From JAFAMB01 sp963775805 (GTDB lineage Bacteria > Verrucomicrobiota > Verrucomicrobiia > Chthoniobacterales > JAFAMB01): a stretch of DNA of 64,000 nucleotides. Location: the NCBI GenBank assembly GCA_963775805.1, contig CAVZKG010000001.1, positions 1,612,001-1,676,000 on the forward strand, in the 5' to 3' direction. Under the pieces are notes generated by a model. The model was not told the DNA's origin and searched no databases. It was given only the letters and a program-made list of their open reading frames with translations. The first letter of the stretch is position 1, and the number at the start of each line of letters is the position of its first letter. Below, piece by piece: positions 8,839-18,382 of the stretch. The position numbers and the translations under genes are program-made.

Positions 8839-9911
8839 CCACCTAAATCTCTCAGGAACTGTTCAGCGACTTCGGGAAGACGAGGTTTCGGCGGCAACCT
8901 GCGTGTTACAGCAATCCGTTCGAGGAAATTCTCGCCAATTGGAATCAGGCGCTCAGCGCCGTGGAAAGTCTCCGGGATACCACGGTAATGAACTTCATTT
9001 CGAGTCACTATGATGGGAAGACCGTGATCCAGCATTGCAGCAGACGTACTGCTTTTCCCGATAAGAGAGAGCGGCGTGGTGGCGACTCCAAAATCCGCAG
9101 AAAGCAGAGATCGAGATATCTCGTCCAGCGATTGTTCACCGAGACGGCTAAGCTCGATCGCAGACTGGTACCTTCTGGTCAATTCACTCCAGACCTGTTC
9201 TCCAGGGCCAATTCGTCCCACGTGAGTGAGCCGTATCGGGCGTCCAAGCTTTTGCAACCGTGCGACCATCTTGTCCGGATTCCAATTCGGATGAATTGAA
9301 CCAAACATGACAAGGGACAATGCCTTCTCTTCGTGACGGATCTCGTTGGAATTCGCAGTAACCGGGACGCTCCCGAACAACGGTAGTTCCTTCGCCTTAA
9401 TTCCGTACCGGGCCAACAACCGTACATAAACCATGTTCGACGTGTGAAGTGCCCGGCTATTTGCTTTCTTCAGCATGGCTCGGATGATCTTCCGCTGACA
9501 GTATCCGAAAATTTTGACTTTAGCCGGGGCACCTTCCTCCGATCCGATCCAGATTTCGTGAAACATGAAGTGACCCGGAGTGCGCCCCAGAATCAGGCTC
9601 AGAATCTGCGGCAAGGCAAAATTCAGACCGGCCGGATGGAAACTGTAAGGAACGAACTGAAGGCTGACCCAATCCGGCTGAACAGCCGCAAGGAAAGCTT
9701 TGGCGGACTTTACCCGATCGGGCCAAGGCATTCGCGCTCCTAGTCTCAGTTCGGCCGGCGCCGAAACGGACGTCGGCACCCAGGTGTCATTCAAACTTAA
9801 GAGAAATGTTTCATGCCCAAGCCGTGTGCACTCAGCAGCCAGCGTCCTGGCGTAATCTCCGACTCCATCTTTTCCTGGGGCAAATGAACCGGTTAAGAAA
9901 ACAATTTTCAC
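8835..9911 (-). CDS. Glycosyltransferase family 4
   Basis: A GT-B glycosyltransferase of 358 residues when started at the GTG giving MKIVFLTGSFAPG, where the fold begins; the frame extends to a TTG at 9947. The N-terminal glycine-rich loop (FAPGKDGVGDYARTLA) is typical of GT4 acceptor domains. The C-terminal half has VMFGSIHPNWNPD and ADFGVATTPLSLIGKSST, a less canonical nucleotide-sugar site than in its neighbours. Its stop overlaps the ATG of the deacetylase remnant. It lies 52 nt after an FkbM methyltransferase. Specificity unknown. Confidence 0.83.
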   Translation of the reverse strand: MKIVFLTGSFAPGKDGVGDYARTLAAECTRLGHETFLLSLNDTWVPTSVSAPAELRLGARMPWPDRVKSAKAFLAAVQPDWVSLQFVPYSFHPAGLNFALPQILSLILGRTPGHFMFHEIWIGSEEGAPAKVKIFGYCQRKIIRAMLKKANSRALHTSNMVYVRLLARYGIKAKELPLFGSVPVTANSNEIRHEEKALSLVMFGSIHPNWNPDKMVARLQKLGRPIRLTHVGRIGPGEQVWSELTRRYQSAIELSRLGEQSLDEISRSLLSADFGVATTPLSLIGKSSTSAAMLDHGLPIIVTRNEVHYRGIPETFHGAERLIPIGENFLERIAVTRRLPPKPRLPEVAEQFLRDLGG

Positions 9912-9963
9912 TGTGGTTAGATCAGCTCGAAGGACTTGTCGTGACAATGAAAGAGATGGCCGA

Positions 9964-10740
9964 CTACGCCCTCATCGCAAGGAGATTTCCGGTTTGATTT
10001 GTTGCCGGCGCCAGCGTTCTTCCATCGAACAGCCGAAACCCATGACCTTCGAGAAATCTTGGTATTTTCCCGTCCTTAAACCCATCGAGATAGATTGCTC
10101 GGATTCTCTTCGCCTGGAAAAGGCTGAGGCTGCCCTGGAGCACCTCCCATTCGTGCCCCTCTACGTCTACTTTGATCACCAGAGAATTACCTTCGATTGG
10201 CAGATCCTCTAGACGCCGGCATTCACAGGTTCTTCGCTGGCTTTGAATTGAATAGGAGGAGGCGTTCTCGATTGTGGAGAAAACGTTGGAAACCGCACCT
10301 TCGACAAACTCGAGCGTACCGTTGCGGTCTGAAAGCGCCACCGGAAAGACCTTAGCTCCAAGAGGTTCAAGGTTAGCCCGCAATAATGCCACCGTACTGG
10401 GATTGGGCTCAAAGGCGTAGACATTCAAGCTCGGATAGAGCGCTCGCATGTTTGCGATTTGCGCAGCGAAGAGACCGATATTTGCACCAATATCTAAAAA
10501 CGTGTCTCCGTCTCGAATCACCCCTGCAAGGTTTATCAATACAGGGAGTTCATCCCGAAAGAGAGAGCAGTGTCGAGCCAGCCTCGACGCACGGTAATAA
10601 CCATGTTCGCGCAGCGAATTTAGAACGTAATCTCTTCCGATAAGAGTCACCGTCTTGTCGGAATCACCGGCAAGCAACTTCGTTACAAACCTCCGGATTC
10701 GCGGCTTCTTGATAAAGTAACGATCGATCAGGTTAAGCAT
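9964..10740 (-). CDS. FkbM-family methyltransferase
   Basis: A 258-residue SAM-dependent methyltransferase of the FkbM type. Motif I reads FLDIGANIGLFA (about residues 78-89), followed by the acidic YAFEPNPSTVALL strand, and VIKVDVEGHEWEVLQG gives the family's characteristic D-V/I-E-G block. FkbM proteins O-methylate sugars or polyketides; in a polysaccharide cluster O-methylation of a glycan residue is the natural inference. It is one of four FkbM-type genes in this locus, and its closest relative here by length and spacing is the copy at 11881-12636. A 100-nt gap separates it from the GT9 gene upstream. Confidence 0.9.
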   Translation of the reverse strand: MLNLIDRYFIKKPRIRRFVTKLLAGDSDKTVTLIGRDYVLNSLREHGYYRASRLARHCSLFRDELPVLINLAGVIRDGDTFLDIGANIGLFAAQIANMRALYPSLNVYAFEPNPSTVALLRANLEPLGAKVFPVALSDRNGTLEFVEGAVSNVFSTIENASSYSIQSQRRTCECRRLEDLPIEGNSLVIKVDVEGHEWEVLQGSLSLFQAKRIRAIYLDGFKDGKIPRFLEGHGFRLFDGRTLAPATNQTGNLLAMRA

Positions 10741-10841
10741 CCGTTTTCAAACATCCCTCTGACACCACCTCCGGCGGTGCGTGAGATCGCTGATTGTCAG
10801 TAAATGATCCGTGAACTGCCGTAAAGCCCTAGCGTGTCTCA

Positions 10842-11894
10842 TTACTCAATTCTCGACATAGCTTCCTGAATTTTCTCAGCGGCTTCTCGCGGACCAGCGA
10901 TTTCTGGACGGCTATTGTCACGACCGAGCACGACCGTTTCAGGATACCCCCATTGCCGATGATGCTGCGAAGCGGATTCAATTGCCGGACCGAGCAGCGT
11001 CAGACAAGGGCGACGAAAACCGGCTGCGACATGCATCGGCATGCTCGAATTGCAGACAACAAGTTTCGCCCCGGCGATCACCGTAAAACTCTCACGCAAA
11101 GTGAGTTTGCCGGCAAGGTTTCTGGACCTGGTATGGACGCTGCAGATCCTCTCGGCCTGCGGCACGTCATTTACCGAACCGATGACAATCAACTCGTCTC
11201 TCTCAAGCAATCTGGCTAGCTCAACGAAATTTTCTACCGGCCACGCTTTATCCGGCACTCCAGCCCCGGGGGCGATCACAATCGCTCCATTCGGTCGCGC
11301 CGTTTGCTCCAGAAAGATTTGCGGACGAATTTCCGGCAAATCAGCGCAGCCCAGGATCTCTGCGAACCGAAGAGCGTGCCGCCCGACATGCTCATCTGGA
11401 CGATAGTCGACCGCAAGTTGCACGCCTGATTCACCACCGGCATACCCACGAACTCCAAGCCGAAAAGGAATCCCGGCTCGCATCATGAACAGTGATCCAA
11501 ACCCACTCCCAAGCACGTCAATCCCAATTTCTGCCCGCTGAGATCTCAGCGCCTTAGCTTCTTTCGACCACAAAGCATATGCTAGCGCGCCACTGGATGT
11601 TTGCCGCGCTACAAAGTGATTATGCCATGGGGCGTTGACCAAAATGACTCGGTCGACATGCGGATTCCCACGCAAAACTTCCACATTCCACGCACCGACA
11701 CCGGCCAAGATCTCCACGTTAGGGAAAGTTCTTTTTAGCGCCTCGAAGAGCGGGGTGACGACGAGAAGATCGCCAATATCATTGTTACGAAGCACGAAAA
11801 TACTCGCCGGCGCCTTTGGACATCTTTGATCCCGGGGAGCGAATAACGCGAACACCGAAACCAGTGCTTCGAGACTGGTCCTACGCCATCCCAC
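10842..11894 (-). CDS. Glycosyltransferase family 9 (heptosyltransferase-like)
   Basis: A 350-residue GT9-family protein. The Rossmann half begins with IFVLRNNDIGDLLVVTPLFEAL, the family's 'xRxxxxGDxLxxTP' signature, and the C-terminal donor site includes VIAPGAGVPDKAWPVENFVELA and VVCNSSMPMHVAAGFRRP. ADP-heptose:LPS heptosyltransferases define the family, but many members in capsule clusters use other donors. The GTG start overlaps the end of the FkbM gene upstream by 14 nt, and GGGAG lies about nine bases before it, supporting this start and translational coupling. Confidence 0.9.
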   Translation of the reverse strand: MGWRRTSLEALVSVFALFAPRDQRCPKAPASIFVLRNNDIGDLLVVTPLFEALKRTFPNVEILAGVGAWNVEVLRGNPHVDRVILVNAPWHNHFVARQTSSGALAYALWSKEAKALRSQRAEIGIDVLGSGFGSLFMMRAGIPFRLGVRGYAGGESGVQLAVDYRPDEHVGRHALRFAEILGCADLPEIRPQIFLEQTARPNGAIVIAPGAGVPDKAWPVENFVELARLLERDELIVIGSVNDVPQAERICSVHTRSRNLAGKLTLRESFTVIAGAKLVVCNSSMPMHVAAGFRRPCLTLLGPAIESASQHHRQWGYPETVVLGRDNSRPEIAGPREAAEKIQEAMSRIE

Positions 11895-12636
11895 TCATTT
11901 TCTCCCAACTGCACAAAAGGCCACCATTGATCGCCGTTCCGCTTTCAGGCTGAGACTTCAAACCATCCTCACCCAACCCATAGAAGTGTCTATATCCGAT
12001 TTCTCGCAAAAGCCGAACGACGTCGTCGGGAGTCCATCCAAAAGACCTGGTCCAGCACTCTTCAACTTCAAGAAAGATCATCGGCTTAAAACGTCGAAGC
12101 GTCGCCATCCCGCCTCTGAGAACCATTAGTTCAGCACCTTCGACGTCGCATTTCACAAAGTTTACTCTCGAAAGTCGATCAGCATAGCCGTCCAGGCGCA
12201 TCAATTGAACTCTGATCGCCTGGATCCGGTCGCTTGTCCACGAACCGGTCTGATGACGTGCCAATGCGGCTTGGCCAACATCGCCATTTGGAATAAAAAT
12301 CGTCGTCTCTTCGTCACGATCCCCCAGGGCCATACAGTTTGAAAAAACGTTCTTACGATTGGGCGAATGGGTGACGTTTTTTGATAGTAATTCAAATGTC
12401 GCAGGGACCGGCTCAAATGCGTGCACCTGCCCGCGCGAACCGACCAGATCCGAGAAGAGCTGCGTGAAGTATCCGACATTTGCCCCTACATCCAAGACAA
12501 CGTCTCCACGTTTAACGATTGAAAGATACATTCGCTTCTCAGGAGAACCGCGCTCCAGCGTCTTTAGTACCGCGAGATAGAGCTTCGGAACCCTCGCAAG
12601 AAGACCTGTAATGGAACCTTTCAATCTCTTTCCCAT
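11881..12636 (-). CDS. FkbM-family methyltransferase
   Basis: A 251-residue FkbM-type methyltransferase. Motif I is VVLDVGANVGYFTQLF, the next acidic strand is VHAFEPVPATFELL, and VNFVKCDVEGAELMVLRGG is the family block. The likely role is O-methylation of a sugar in the surface polysaccharide, cytoplasmic. It sits between a GT2 gene (36 nt upstream) and the GT9 gene (14-nt overlap downstream), which ties it to the same transcript. Acceptor unknown. Confidence 0.91.
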   Translation of the reverse strand: MGKRLKGSITGLLARVPKLYLAVLKTLERGSPEKRMYLSIVKRGDVVLDVGANVGYFTQLFSDLVGSRGQVHAFEPVPATFELLSKNVTHSPNRKNVFSNCMALGDRDEETTIFIPNGDVGQAALARHQTGSWTSDRIQAIRVQLMRLDGYADRLSRVNFVKCDVEGAELMVLRGGMATLRRFKPMIFLEVEECWTRSFGWTPDDVVRLLREIGYRHFYGLGEDGLKSQPESGTAINGGLLCSWEKMSGMA

Positions 12637-12672
12637 CGACTGCTGATCGTCCCAATCAAACCTACGAATGTC

Positions 12673-13512
12673 TCATTTCACGTTCCTCGCACCCGGTTTC
12701 ATATTCGCTATCGTGAGAATAGCGTAGTGAAACGCCAGCAAAACTTCCCGAAGCGCCCCTTTTCCCTTACAGGAAACGGACATCCTCGCTGCTCTGTCAA
12801 ATGTTCGGATCAGAGTCATCACCGCCGCAAAGATTGGCCGCCTCGGGACTGCCTCAGGGTGTTTCGACTGATAATAGAGCACGCTTCGCGAGTGGACGAC
12901 TTGATTTGCGAATCCTTTGCGCCGAGTCCAGGGATGTAAAACCAGAGCATCCGGCAGAAATTCGATTCTCACCGGCAACTTCAGGAGGCGAACTCGTAAA
13001 TCAACGTCCTCCATTGCCGCCGAAGGAAAGTTCTCGTCGAATCCGGCGACCTTGAAAAACAATGTGCGCTCGATGGCAAAATTGCATGACCAGAGATAGC
13101 CGCCCGATTCGTTGATCGGGCAAACGGAGTCAACCCGCTGCGGTTTGCCAAGCGGAAGCGTCTTCCCCTCGAGAACCGGCGCGTTGCCCTGGCCTGCTCC
13201 GACGAAAAACGCTTCGAGATAGTTCTCACATGGCAAACAGTCGTCATCCGTAAAGACAAGCCATTGGTTCTTCGCCTGTGAGGCGCCGTGGTTTCGATTG
13301 GCGGCGGGTCCTCGTTTCGGGCCTTCAACCCAGTTCGCCCACGAGTACTTTGATTTAACCATCTCCTTTGAGCACCCCGCGATTCCATCGTCTGATACGA
13401 TCACTTCGTAGAACGCCGGATCGAGTGTTTGCACTCCCGGTGCAAGCGAGTTCAGACACTGCGCGAGCGACTCATTTCGATCGCAAGTCGGAATGACAAT
13501 CGAAAGCGTCAT
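12673..13512 (-). CDS. Glycosyltransferase family 2
   Basis: A 279-residue inverting GT-A glycosyltransferase. It starts with TLSIVIPTCDRNESLAQCL, has the nucleotide-binding EVIVSDDG segment, the metal-binding acidic cluster in LVFTDDDCLP, and the catalytic-region AMEDVDLRVRLLK with ED near residue 167. A basic and hydrophobic tail after residue 230 could be a membrane-associating segment. It adds an undetermined sugar in the polysaccharide pathway and lies 36 nt before an FkbM gene. Confidence 0.92.
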   Translation of the reverse strand: MTLSIVIPTCDRNESLAQCLNSLAPGVQTLDPAFYEVIVSDDGIAGCSKEMVKSKYSWANWVEGPKRGPAANRNHGASQAKNQWLVFTDDDCLPCENYLEAFFVGAGQGNAPVLEGKTLPLGKPQRVDSVCPINESGGYLWSCNFAIERTLFFKVAGFDENFPSAAMEDVDLRVRLLKLPVRIEFLPDALVLHPWTRRKGFANQVVHSRSVLYYQSKHPEAVPRRPIFAAVMTLIRTFDRAARMSVSCKGKGALREVLLAFHYAILTIANMKPGARNVK

Positions 13513-13591
13513 AGAACGTTAGGTGAGACACCAAGATCGTACGCCGAGCTCCGTCCCCACAGAGCTTTGCTGTCGCAGAATCGGCGCATCG

Positions 13592-14683
13592 TTAATGTCC
13601 ATTCTTCCGCACCAAACACCCCTCGACAATCGCGATCAATTGTTCACCGAACTTTGTTGAGTTCCATCGACTCTCGGCAACGGCTCGAGCACGCCTACCC
13701 ATCTCACGTGCTTCGTCGGGATTCTGATCAAACCACTTCAACGCTTTCGCCCAACCATCGACATCTTCGCAATCAACCCATTTCCCGATTCCCTCTTTCT
13801 CAATATCCAGGTCGATCAGCGGATGGCGTGTCATAATCAACGGGCGCCCGATACCTAACGCGTCCGTTAAGCTTGTTAGGCCAGCCAAGCTTTCGCCCCG
13901 GCTGAGCGGGATTGCCAGAACTCGTGCCGCATTGAGCTCCCCGCACAATTCCTGGTAACTGATCGCCAGCTCATCGGACATTGTCTCGACTTCAACATTA
14001 TGGCCGAACTCCGCAAATTCAGCGAGATGATCTCGCGCCAGACAAATGATCTTTGCCGGCGTGCCAGAGAGCGTCGCCGCTTTACCAAACGTTAGAAAAT
14101 CACGTCCGGTCCTTCCGGCTGCGACCGCCTGTGATCCAGCTCCGGTTGCAACCGGATAGTAATCCAGATCAGGCCCCCAACGCATCACCTGAGAATACCC
14201 AGAGCGCCTCGCGATTTGCTCAATCTCTCGGGAAACTCGTGCGCTGAGACTTGGAAATGCGTCGGTACCCTGGATCTGCCACCGTAAGAAAAACTGCCTG
14301 AATCGTCTGAGCCTAATGGAACCGAGGGGATGATGAGCGATTGTCACGATCGGAACGGGAAACAGCCCGATCGCACGAAGATAAGAAAGTAACTGGGTCT
14401 GTGTCTGGCAGGGCGAAAAGATCAGATCAATTTCGTTGCGCAACAGCCAGGCGCTAAGCTGTTGATCGAGATCGCCAATTGCAATCGGAAATCGGATCAA
14501 ACGCACAATCCGATTGAGCAAACGAAGCAACAGAAACCTTTGGAATGGTACAATGCGAACATCGAATCCGGCCCCCGAAAGACGGTTTACTCCAAACAAA
14601 TGGTTGTCCGGTTTCAGCCGGCTCTGCACCTCTTCGGCAACTCGTTGAAGCGAATAGTTATTCAGGACGAGGATCCGGCGCAT
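13592..14683 (-). CDS. GT-B-fold glycosyltransferase
   Basis: 363 residues from the ATG giving MRRILVLNNYSLQ; the longer frame to 14788 would run into the upstream methyltransferase and adds a non-conserved segment. The N-terminal half is divergent (FSPCQTQTQLLSYL, IVTIAHHPLGSIRL). The C-terminal half has the GT1-type donor region VLAIPLSRGESLAGLTSLTDALGIGRPLI, so a GT4-like retaining transferase is the best call. It starts 11 nt after the methyltransferase stop. Donor and acceptor unknown. Confidence 0.75.
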   Translation of the reverse strand: MRRILVLNNYSLQRVAEEVQSRLKPDNHLFGVNRLSGAGFDVRIVPFQRFLLLRLLNRIVRLIRFPIAIGDLDQQLSAWLLRNEIDLIFSPCQTQTQLLSYLRAIGLFPVPIVTIAHHPLGSIRLRRFRQFFLRWQIQGTDAFPSLSARVSREIEQIARRSGYSQVMRWGPDLDYYPVATGAGSQAVAAGRTGRDFLTFGKAATLSGTPAKIICLARDHLAEFAEFGHNVEVETMSDELAISYQELCGELNAARVLAIPLSRGESLAGLTSLTDALGIGRPLIMTRHPLIDLDIEKEGIGKWVDCEDVDGWAKALKWFDQNPDEAREMGRRARAVAESRWNSTKFGEQLIAIVEGCLVRKNGH

Positions 14684-14694
14684 CGTTTCAAACC

Positions 14695-15480
14695 TTACCG
14701 GCAGATCCCTTTCTTGATGGCACGCCACATCCTTCTTGGAACTGCAAATCGTTTTCCCAACGCGATCCGCACGCGTAACATTGTCCACTTCGCCCTGATA
14801 AAATAGAACCCTTCAGGTTGCGAGAGCCCACTGATTTCGCTAGCAAACCGATCGATCGCGCGATCCAGTAAAAATACATAGACGTTGTCCGGCAGTAGGT
14901 GCCCCTGCCATCGCCGGTCGCGAAGGCTCCTTTTGATCTGCGCCAAGCCGCCAAAGATAATATTAGCATCGTGCAAAGCGATGACGGCGTCAGGAGCACA
15001 TGCTTCAAGACAGAATAGGAAGTCGGATAGAACAGCGCGGTTGGTATGCTCGCCGTCGATAAAGCAAAAATCAGGTTTTAAATTGAACTGCCTCGGATCG
15101 AGTTCGCTCACGTCCGAATCGAAGGTTTTAATTTTTTCAAGGGACGCCTCCGGGAATGCTGAGCGCAGCCCGCTCATCATTTGCTCGGTGGAATTATTGT
15201 CATAAGAACCTTGCCCGCGCATTTCGTCGGCCTGAACCTCCGGGCGTTTATCGATCGAGTAGATCAGTCTGCACCGGCTATCGACCAGGAGTTGTTGAAT
15301 TGTGCCACCAAGATAAGAACCGATCTCCAGATAGGCGTAATGACCGGAACGGCGAACGCAGCGCTGCAGCAGCAGCAATGATTTTCGATCACCGGCGGTC
15401 GACGCCGCCAGCACGTAATCAAACAGACTCGTGTCGAGTGACTCGATCCTCCGGTCAACCTCTTTGTTCGCATCCATCAT
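14695..15480 (-). CDS. Class I SAM-dependent methyltransferase (Methyltransf_24-like)
   Basis: 261 residues when started at the ATG that forms an ATGA overlap with the stop of the GT2 gene upstream; the frame itself extends ten codons further. Motif I reads YLEIGSYLGGTIQQLL (about residue 50), followed by YSIDKRPE, and DFCFIDGEHTNRAVLSDF resembles the acidic metal or substrate block of the Methyltransf_24 group. ALHDANI follows, also common in that group. It differs from the FkbM proteins of this locus. Likely a glycan or small-molecule O-methyltransferase in the polysaccharide pathway. Confidence 0.8.
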   Translation of the reverse strand: MMDANKEVDRRIESLDTSLFDYVLAASTAGDRKSLLLLQRCVRRSGHYAYLEIGSYLGGTIQQLLVDSRCRLIYSIDKRPEVQADEMRGQGSYDNNSTEQMMSGLRSAFPEASLEKIKTFDSDVSELDPRQFNLKPDFCFIDGEHTNRAVLSDFLFCLEACAPDAVIALHDANIIFGGLAQIKRSLRDRRWQGHLLPDNVYVFLLDRAIDRFASEISGLSQPEGFYFIRAKWTMLRVRIALGKRFAVPRRMWRAIKKGICR

Positions 15481-16295
15481 TTTAATTTGGGCACGTACCG
15501 TGATCGCCAATCACGGCGCCGGCAATACCAGAGTTGATAGTGGGGCGATAGCAAACTAACTAACACGGATGGAATATCTCCGGCGCGAATATCCTGCACG
15601 GCCATGACCTTGAAACAATAGACGATTTGGCGCAAATAGTTGCGCACTCCAAACGTTTCGTTGCCGTTCCAGCGTGCATACCGTTCTAGCACCTCCCAGA
15701 CCGATTGCGGTTTCTCTGTCGACGCCCACAAGCGAGGGTCAGAGATGACATCATATCCAGCCTTTAATAGTCGTTCTCCCAGCTCGGCATCCTCCAAAGC
15801 GCGAAGTTCAGGGTTAAAGCCGCCAACCGATTCGGCGGCGGATTTTCTGATCATTGAGCAACCCGTGTATAACAAACTGAAATGTTGAACGGACCTCGCT
15901 CTTCCGGCTCGGAAAATATGTCTGCTTCGCCAGCGGTTTCCCACCGATCCGACACTCTCGTCTCTCGGCTCTCCGAATACTGCAGCGACCCGATCATCGG
16001 CAAACCAATGCAGAGCATTTTCCAAGAACGAATCGTTCAATTTCAACGTCGCGTCGCAACCTAGCACCAACTCGTATTTTGCCTCCTGCATTGCACGGGC
16101 TCTTGCTGCCCCACGGCCCTCATTGCTTTTCATACTGACCACGCGAACGCCTGCAATCTCTGCAGAGCCGTCCGTCGAACCATCGTCCACTACGAACACC
16201 TCGCCGGGTGGCAACGTCTGGCCGAGGACCGACTGCACCGCATCGCGGATTGTCGACCGGGCGTTGTAACAGGGAATGTAGGCGCTAATAGTCAT
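15477..16295 (-). CDS. Glycosyltransferase family 2
   Basis: A 272-residue GT-A glycosyltransferase with TISAYIPCYNARSTI at the start, EVFVVDDGSTDGSAEIA as the nucleotide-binding block, and RALEDAELGERLLKAG as the downstream ED motif. The usual DXD position reads VLGCDATLKL, with a single clear Asp. It is the first gene of the leftward run below the inverted two-gene block; only 41 nt separate its start from the plus-strand GT61 gene, so any promoter for either gene must be very compact or lie inside the other gene. Confidence 0.9.
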   Translation of the reverse strand: MTISAYIPCYNARSTIRDAVQSVLGQTLPPGEVFVVDDGSTDGSAEIAGVRVVSMKSNEGRGAARARAMQEAKYELVLGCDATLKLNDSFLENALHWFADDRVAAVFGEPRDESVGSVGNRWRSRHIFRAGRARSVQHFSLLYTGCSMIRKSAAESVGGFNPELRALEDAELGERLLKAGYDVISDPRLWASTEKPQSVWEVLERYARWNGNETFGVRNYLRQIVYCFKVMAVQDIRAGDIPSVLVSLLSPHYQLWYCRRRDWRSRYVPKLK

Positions 16296-16336
16296 AGGAA
16301 CCCGTATGATTCCTCATTTGACAGCAAAATTGAACA

Positions 16337-17488
16337 ATGGCTGTCCAAGCTCGCATGCTGAGGATATCGTACAATTTCAATCAATCCATGTTGAACCAAT
16401 TGCGAAAACTGGGTCGAGATTTTCTTAACTCCTATTTTCGCCAGATTCAGCTCGGGCCAGAATCGTCCTATGCCAAGGAATACCGGGTATGGCAAACCAT
16501 CGTACGAGATCTCCCGGATGACCTCGATCCGCACATCGTTAAAGGGCTCCAGGAACATGCAGGACGAGACCAGCGGCGTTATTTTTTTGACTATCGAAAG
16601 CGTGCGACGATTGACCCGTTGGGCGGATGTCTATTGAATTCGAATCAGGTGATCGTGGATTCAATTCCATACGGTCTGGATTTTGGCGTCACAAGCCCCT
16701 CGTTTTTTTCGTACCGATTCAGGAAAAAACGGGTGATCCACGTCAATGAGGCTGTGAGTATCCGCTACGGTTGGAACAACTATTGGCATTTTCTGAACGA
16801 TGTCCTCGGACAAATGTGCATGCTCGATGATTTCGGCATTCCGTTTGAAACTCCAATCGTTGTGCCAAACGAAGCACGCTCGATCCGGTTTGTTCAGGAA
16901 GCGTTTCAACGATCCGCTTGGTTACGAAACCGGCGATGGATTTTTCAAACGAGCGACGTTTGGGTGGTTGCCGATCGTTGGTATTTTTGCAGGACACAAC
17001 CCCCTGAAATTGAGTATTTGTTACGTAGTCTTCACCATCTTGGCGCGACCAATCCCAGTTCGGGCGATCAAAGGATGGTATACGTGAGCCGGCGCACCGC
17101 TCATGATCGGCGCCTCCAAAATGAAACAGAAATTGAGGAAATTGCTCGAATGGCCGGACTTGATGTTTTGGAACCCCGTTCTCTACAACTTGCGGAACAA
17201 ATGTCAGTCTTTGCGAACGCGGTATTGGTTGTTGGTCCGCACGGATCGGGCCTGACAAACCTTCTTTTTCGGCGGAGTCATCCAATGGTTTTGTTCGAGT
17301 TATTTCCCTCTGATTGCATACGCCCGCACTATTTTTGGCTAAGCCAGCAATTCGGCCATGGTTACTCAGCGATGATGGGAAGCCAACTGTTGAACAACGA
17401 ATATTGGCTCAATCCAACGCTCTTCAAATCGCATCTTGATCAAATAATTTCAACTTTAGCAAAACGTACTCAGCACCTTGAGAGTTGA
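16337..17488 (+). CDS. Glycosyltransferase family 61 (DUF563)
   Basis: A 383-residue GT61-type protein. The family is recognised by YWHFLNDVLGQMCML near residue 155, the RTAHDRRLQNETEI segment and, near the C-terminus, VVGPHGSGLTNLLF followed by MVLFELFPSDCIRPHYFWLS. GT61 enzymes transfer xylose, arabinose, GlcNAc or other sugars; bacterial specificities are mostly unknown. It lies on the plus strand with the following FkbM gene, opposite to every other gene of the polysaccharide locus. The text here looks somewhat more AT-rich than its neighbours by eye. Confidence 0.85.
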   Translation: MAVQARMLRISYNFNQSMLNQLRKLGRDFLNSYFRQIQLGPESSYAKEYRVWQTIVRDLPDDLDPHIVKGLQEHAGRDQRRYFFDYRKRATIDPLGGCLLNSNQVIVDSIPYGLDFGVTSPSFFSYRFRKKRVIHVNEAVSIRYGWNNYWHFLNDVLGQMCMLDDFGIPFETPIVVPNEARSIRFVQEAFQRSAWLRNRRWIFQTSDVWVVADRWYFCRTQPPEIEYLLRSLHHLGATNPSSGDQRMVYVSRRTAHDRRLQNETEIEEIARMAGLDVLEPRSLQLAEQMSVFANAVLVVGPHGSGLTNLLFRRSHPMVLFELFPSDCIRPHYFWLSQQFGHGYSAMMGSQLLNNEYWLNPTLFKSHLDQIISTLAKRTQHLES

Positions 17489-17501
17489 AGCCCAAAGGCT
17501 A

Positions 17502-18335
17502 ATGAAGTCACCGATCGTCATTCGTCGTCTGATAAAATTGCCTCTGAAACTTTTTCTGCGTGTGAGATTTTTCCGAAGACGCATCGCATTCGAAATAAGA
17601 TACCGCTGGTTTCGGGATCTGGAACTGGCGATCCCGCTTTCTCACGGTCTCCTCTGTCCAATCGTCAGTGTCGATTCGGTCTATTCATTTAGCGAAATCT
17701 TCGTGAACGCCGAGTACGACTTCATTAGGCATTCCGCGTCGCTTCCGACGCGGTGGATCGACATTGGGTGCCATGCCGGTTACTTCACACTTTATCTAGC
17801 GTGGCAGCGGGTGATTCGGGGCGAAAAACCGGGAACGGGCCTTCTCATCGACGCGGATCCACGAACAATGGAACGCGTCCAACAAACTCTGGCGATGAAT
17901 CGATTGGAGAGCGATTTCTCGTATTTGCACGGGCTGATTTCGAGTGCATCGGAAGGGAAAATATTTGCGTTGCGCGCGGCCACGGGATCATCGGTTGACC
18001 TGAACCGTTCGGACGTGGAAGACCTAAAAAAAATACAGACTATTTCGCCAGACGCGATCCTCGCAGCGTTTCCGCCGCCTTACGACCTTATCAAAATGGA
18101 CATTGAAGGCGCTGAATATGATTTCATTGAAAGCTACGAACCCGTTTACCGTCACGCGTCGGAAATTCTTGTCGAATGGCATTCGCCAGACGAAGAAGGC
18201 GAGGGCGAAAAACGCATATGGAGTCTGTTGGTTGCGCGCGGATTTCGGCATGTCAAAACGGTCCAACCGGCGCGAAAGCTACTCATGGGCGATCGATGGC
18301 TGTCATGCGGAGTGCATCTCTATCAGCGCCCATAG
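17502..18335 (+). CDS. FkbM-family methyltransferase (paralogue of the copy at 20520-21350)
   Basis: 277 residues from the ATG giving MKSPIVIRRLIK, 13 nt after the GT61 stop; a TTG further upstream would overlap GT61. Motif I is WIDIGCHAGYFTLYLAW, the FkbM block is YDLIKMDIEGAEYDFIESYE, and the end is WLSCGVHLYQRP. It shares long identical stretches and nearly the same length with the minus-strand FkbM gene at 20520-21350 (FEIRYRW versus FEIKYRW; GCHAGYFTLYLAW; FPPPYDLIK; VYRHAS). The stop is 47 nt from the stop of the convergent GT9 gene. Likely sugar O-methyltransferase. Confidence 0.9.
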   Translation: MKSPIVIRRLIKLPLKLFLRVRFFRRRIAFEIRYRWFRDLELAIPLSHGLLCPIVSVDSVYSFSEIFVNAEYDFIRHSASLPTRWIDIGCHAGYFTLYLAWQRVIRGEKPGTGLLIDADPRTMERVQQTLAMNRLESDFSYLHGLISSASEGKIFALRAATGSSVDLNRSDVEDLKKIQTISPDAILAAFPPPYDLIKMDIEGAEYDFIESYEPVYRHASEILVEWHSPDEEGEGEKRIWSLLVARGFRHVKTVQPARKLLMGDRWLSCGVHLYQRP

Positions 18336-18382
18336 GATCCTGGAGATCTTGAAAATGGACGAAAAATCGGCTTCTGTATCGA

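Noticed and set aside
16296..16336. TTGACA at 16318-16323 as a -35 element for the GT61 gene
   Set aside because: A 17-nt spacer would put the -10 inside the coding sequence, and no TATAAT-like hexamer is there.
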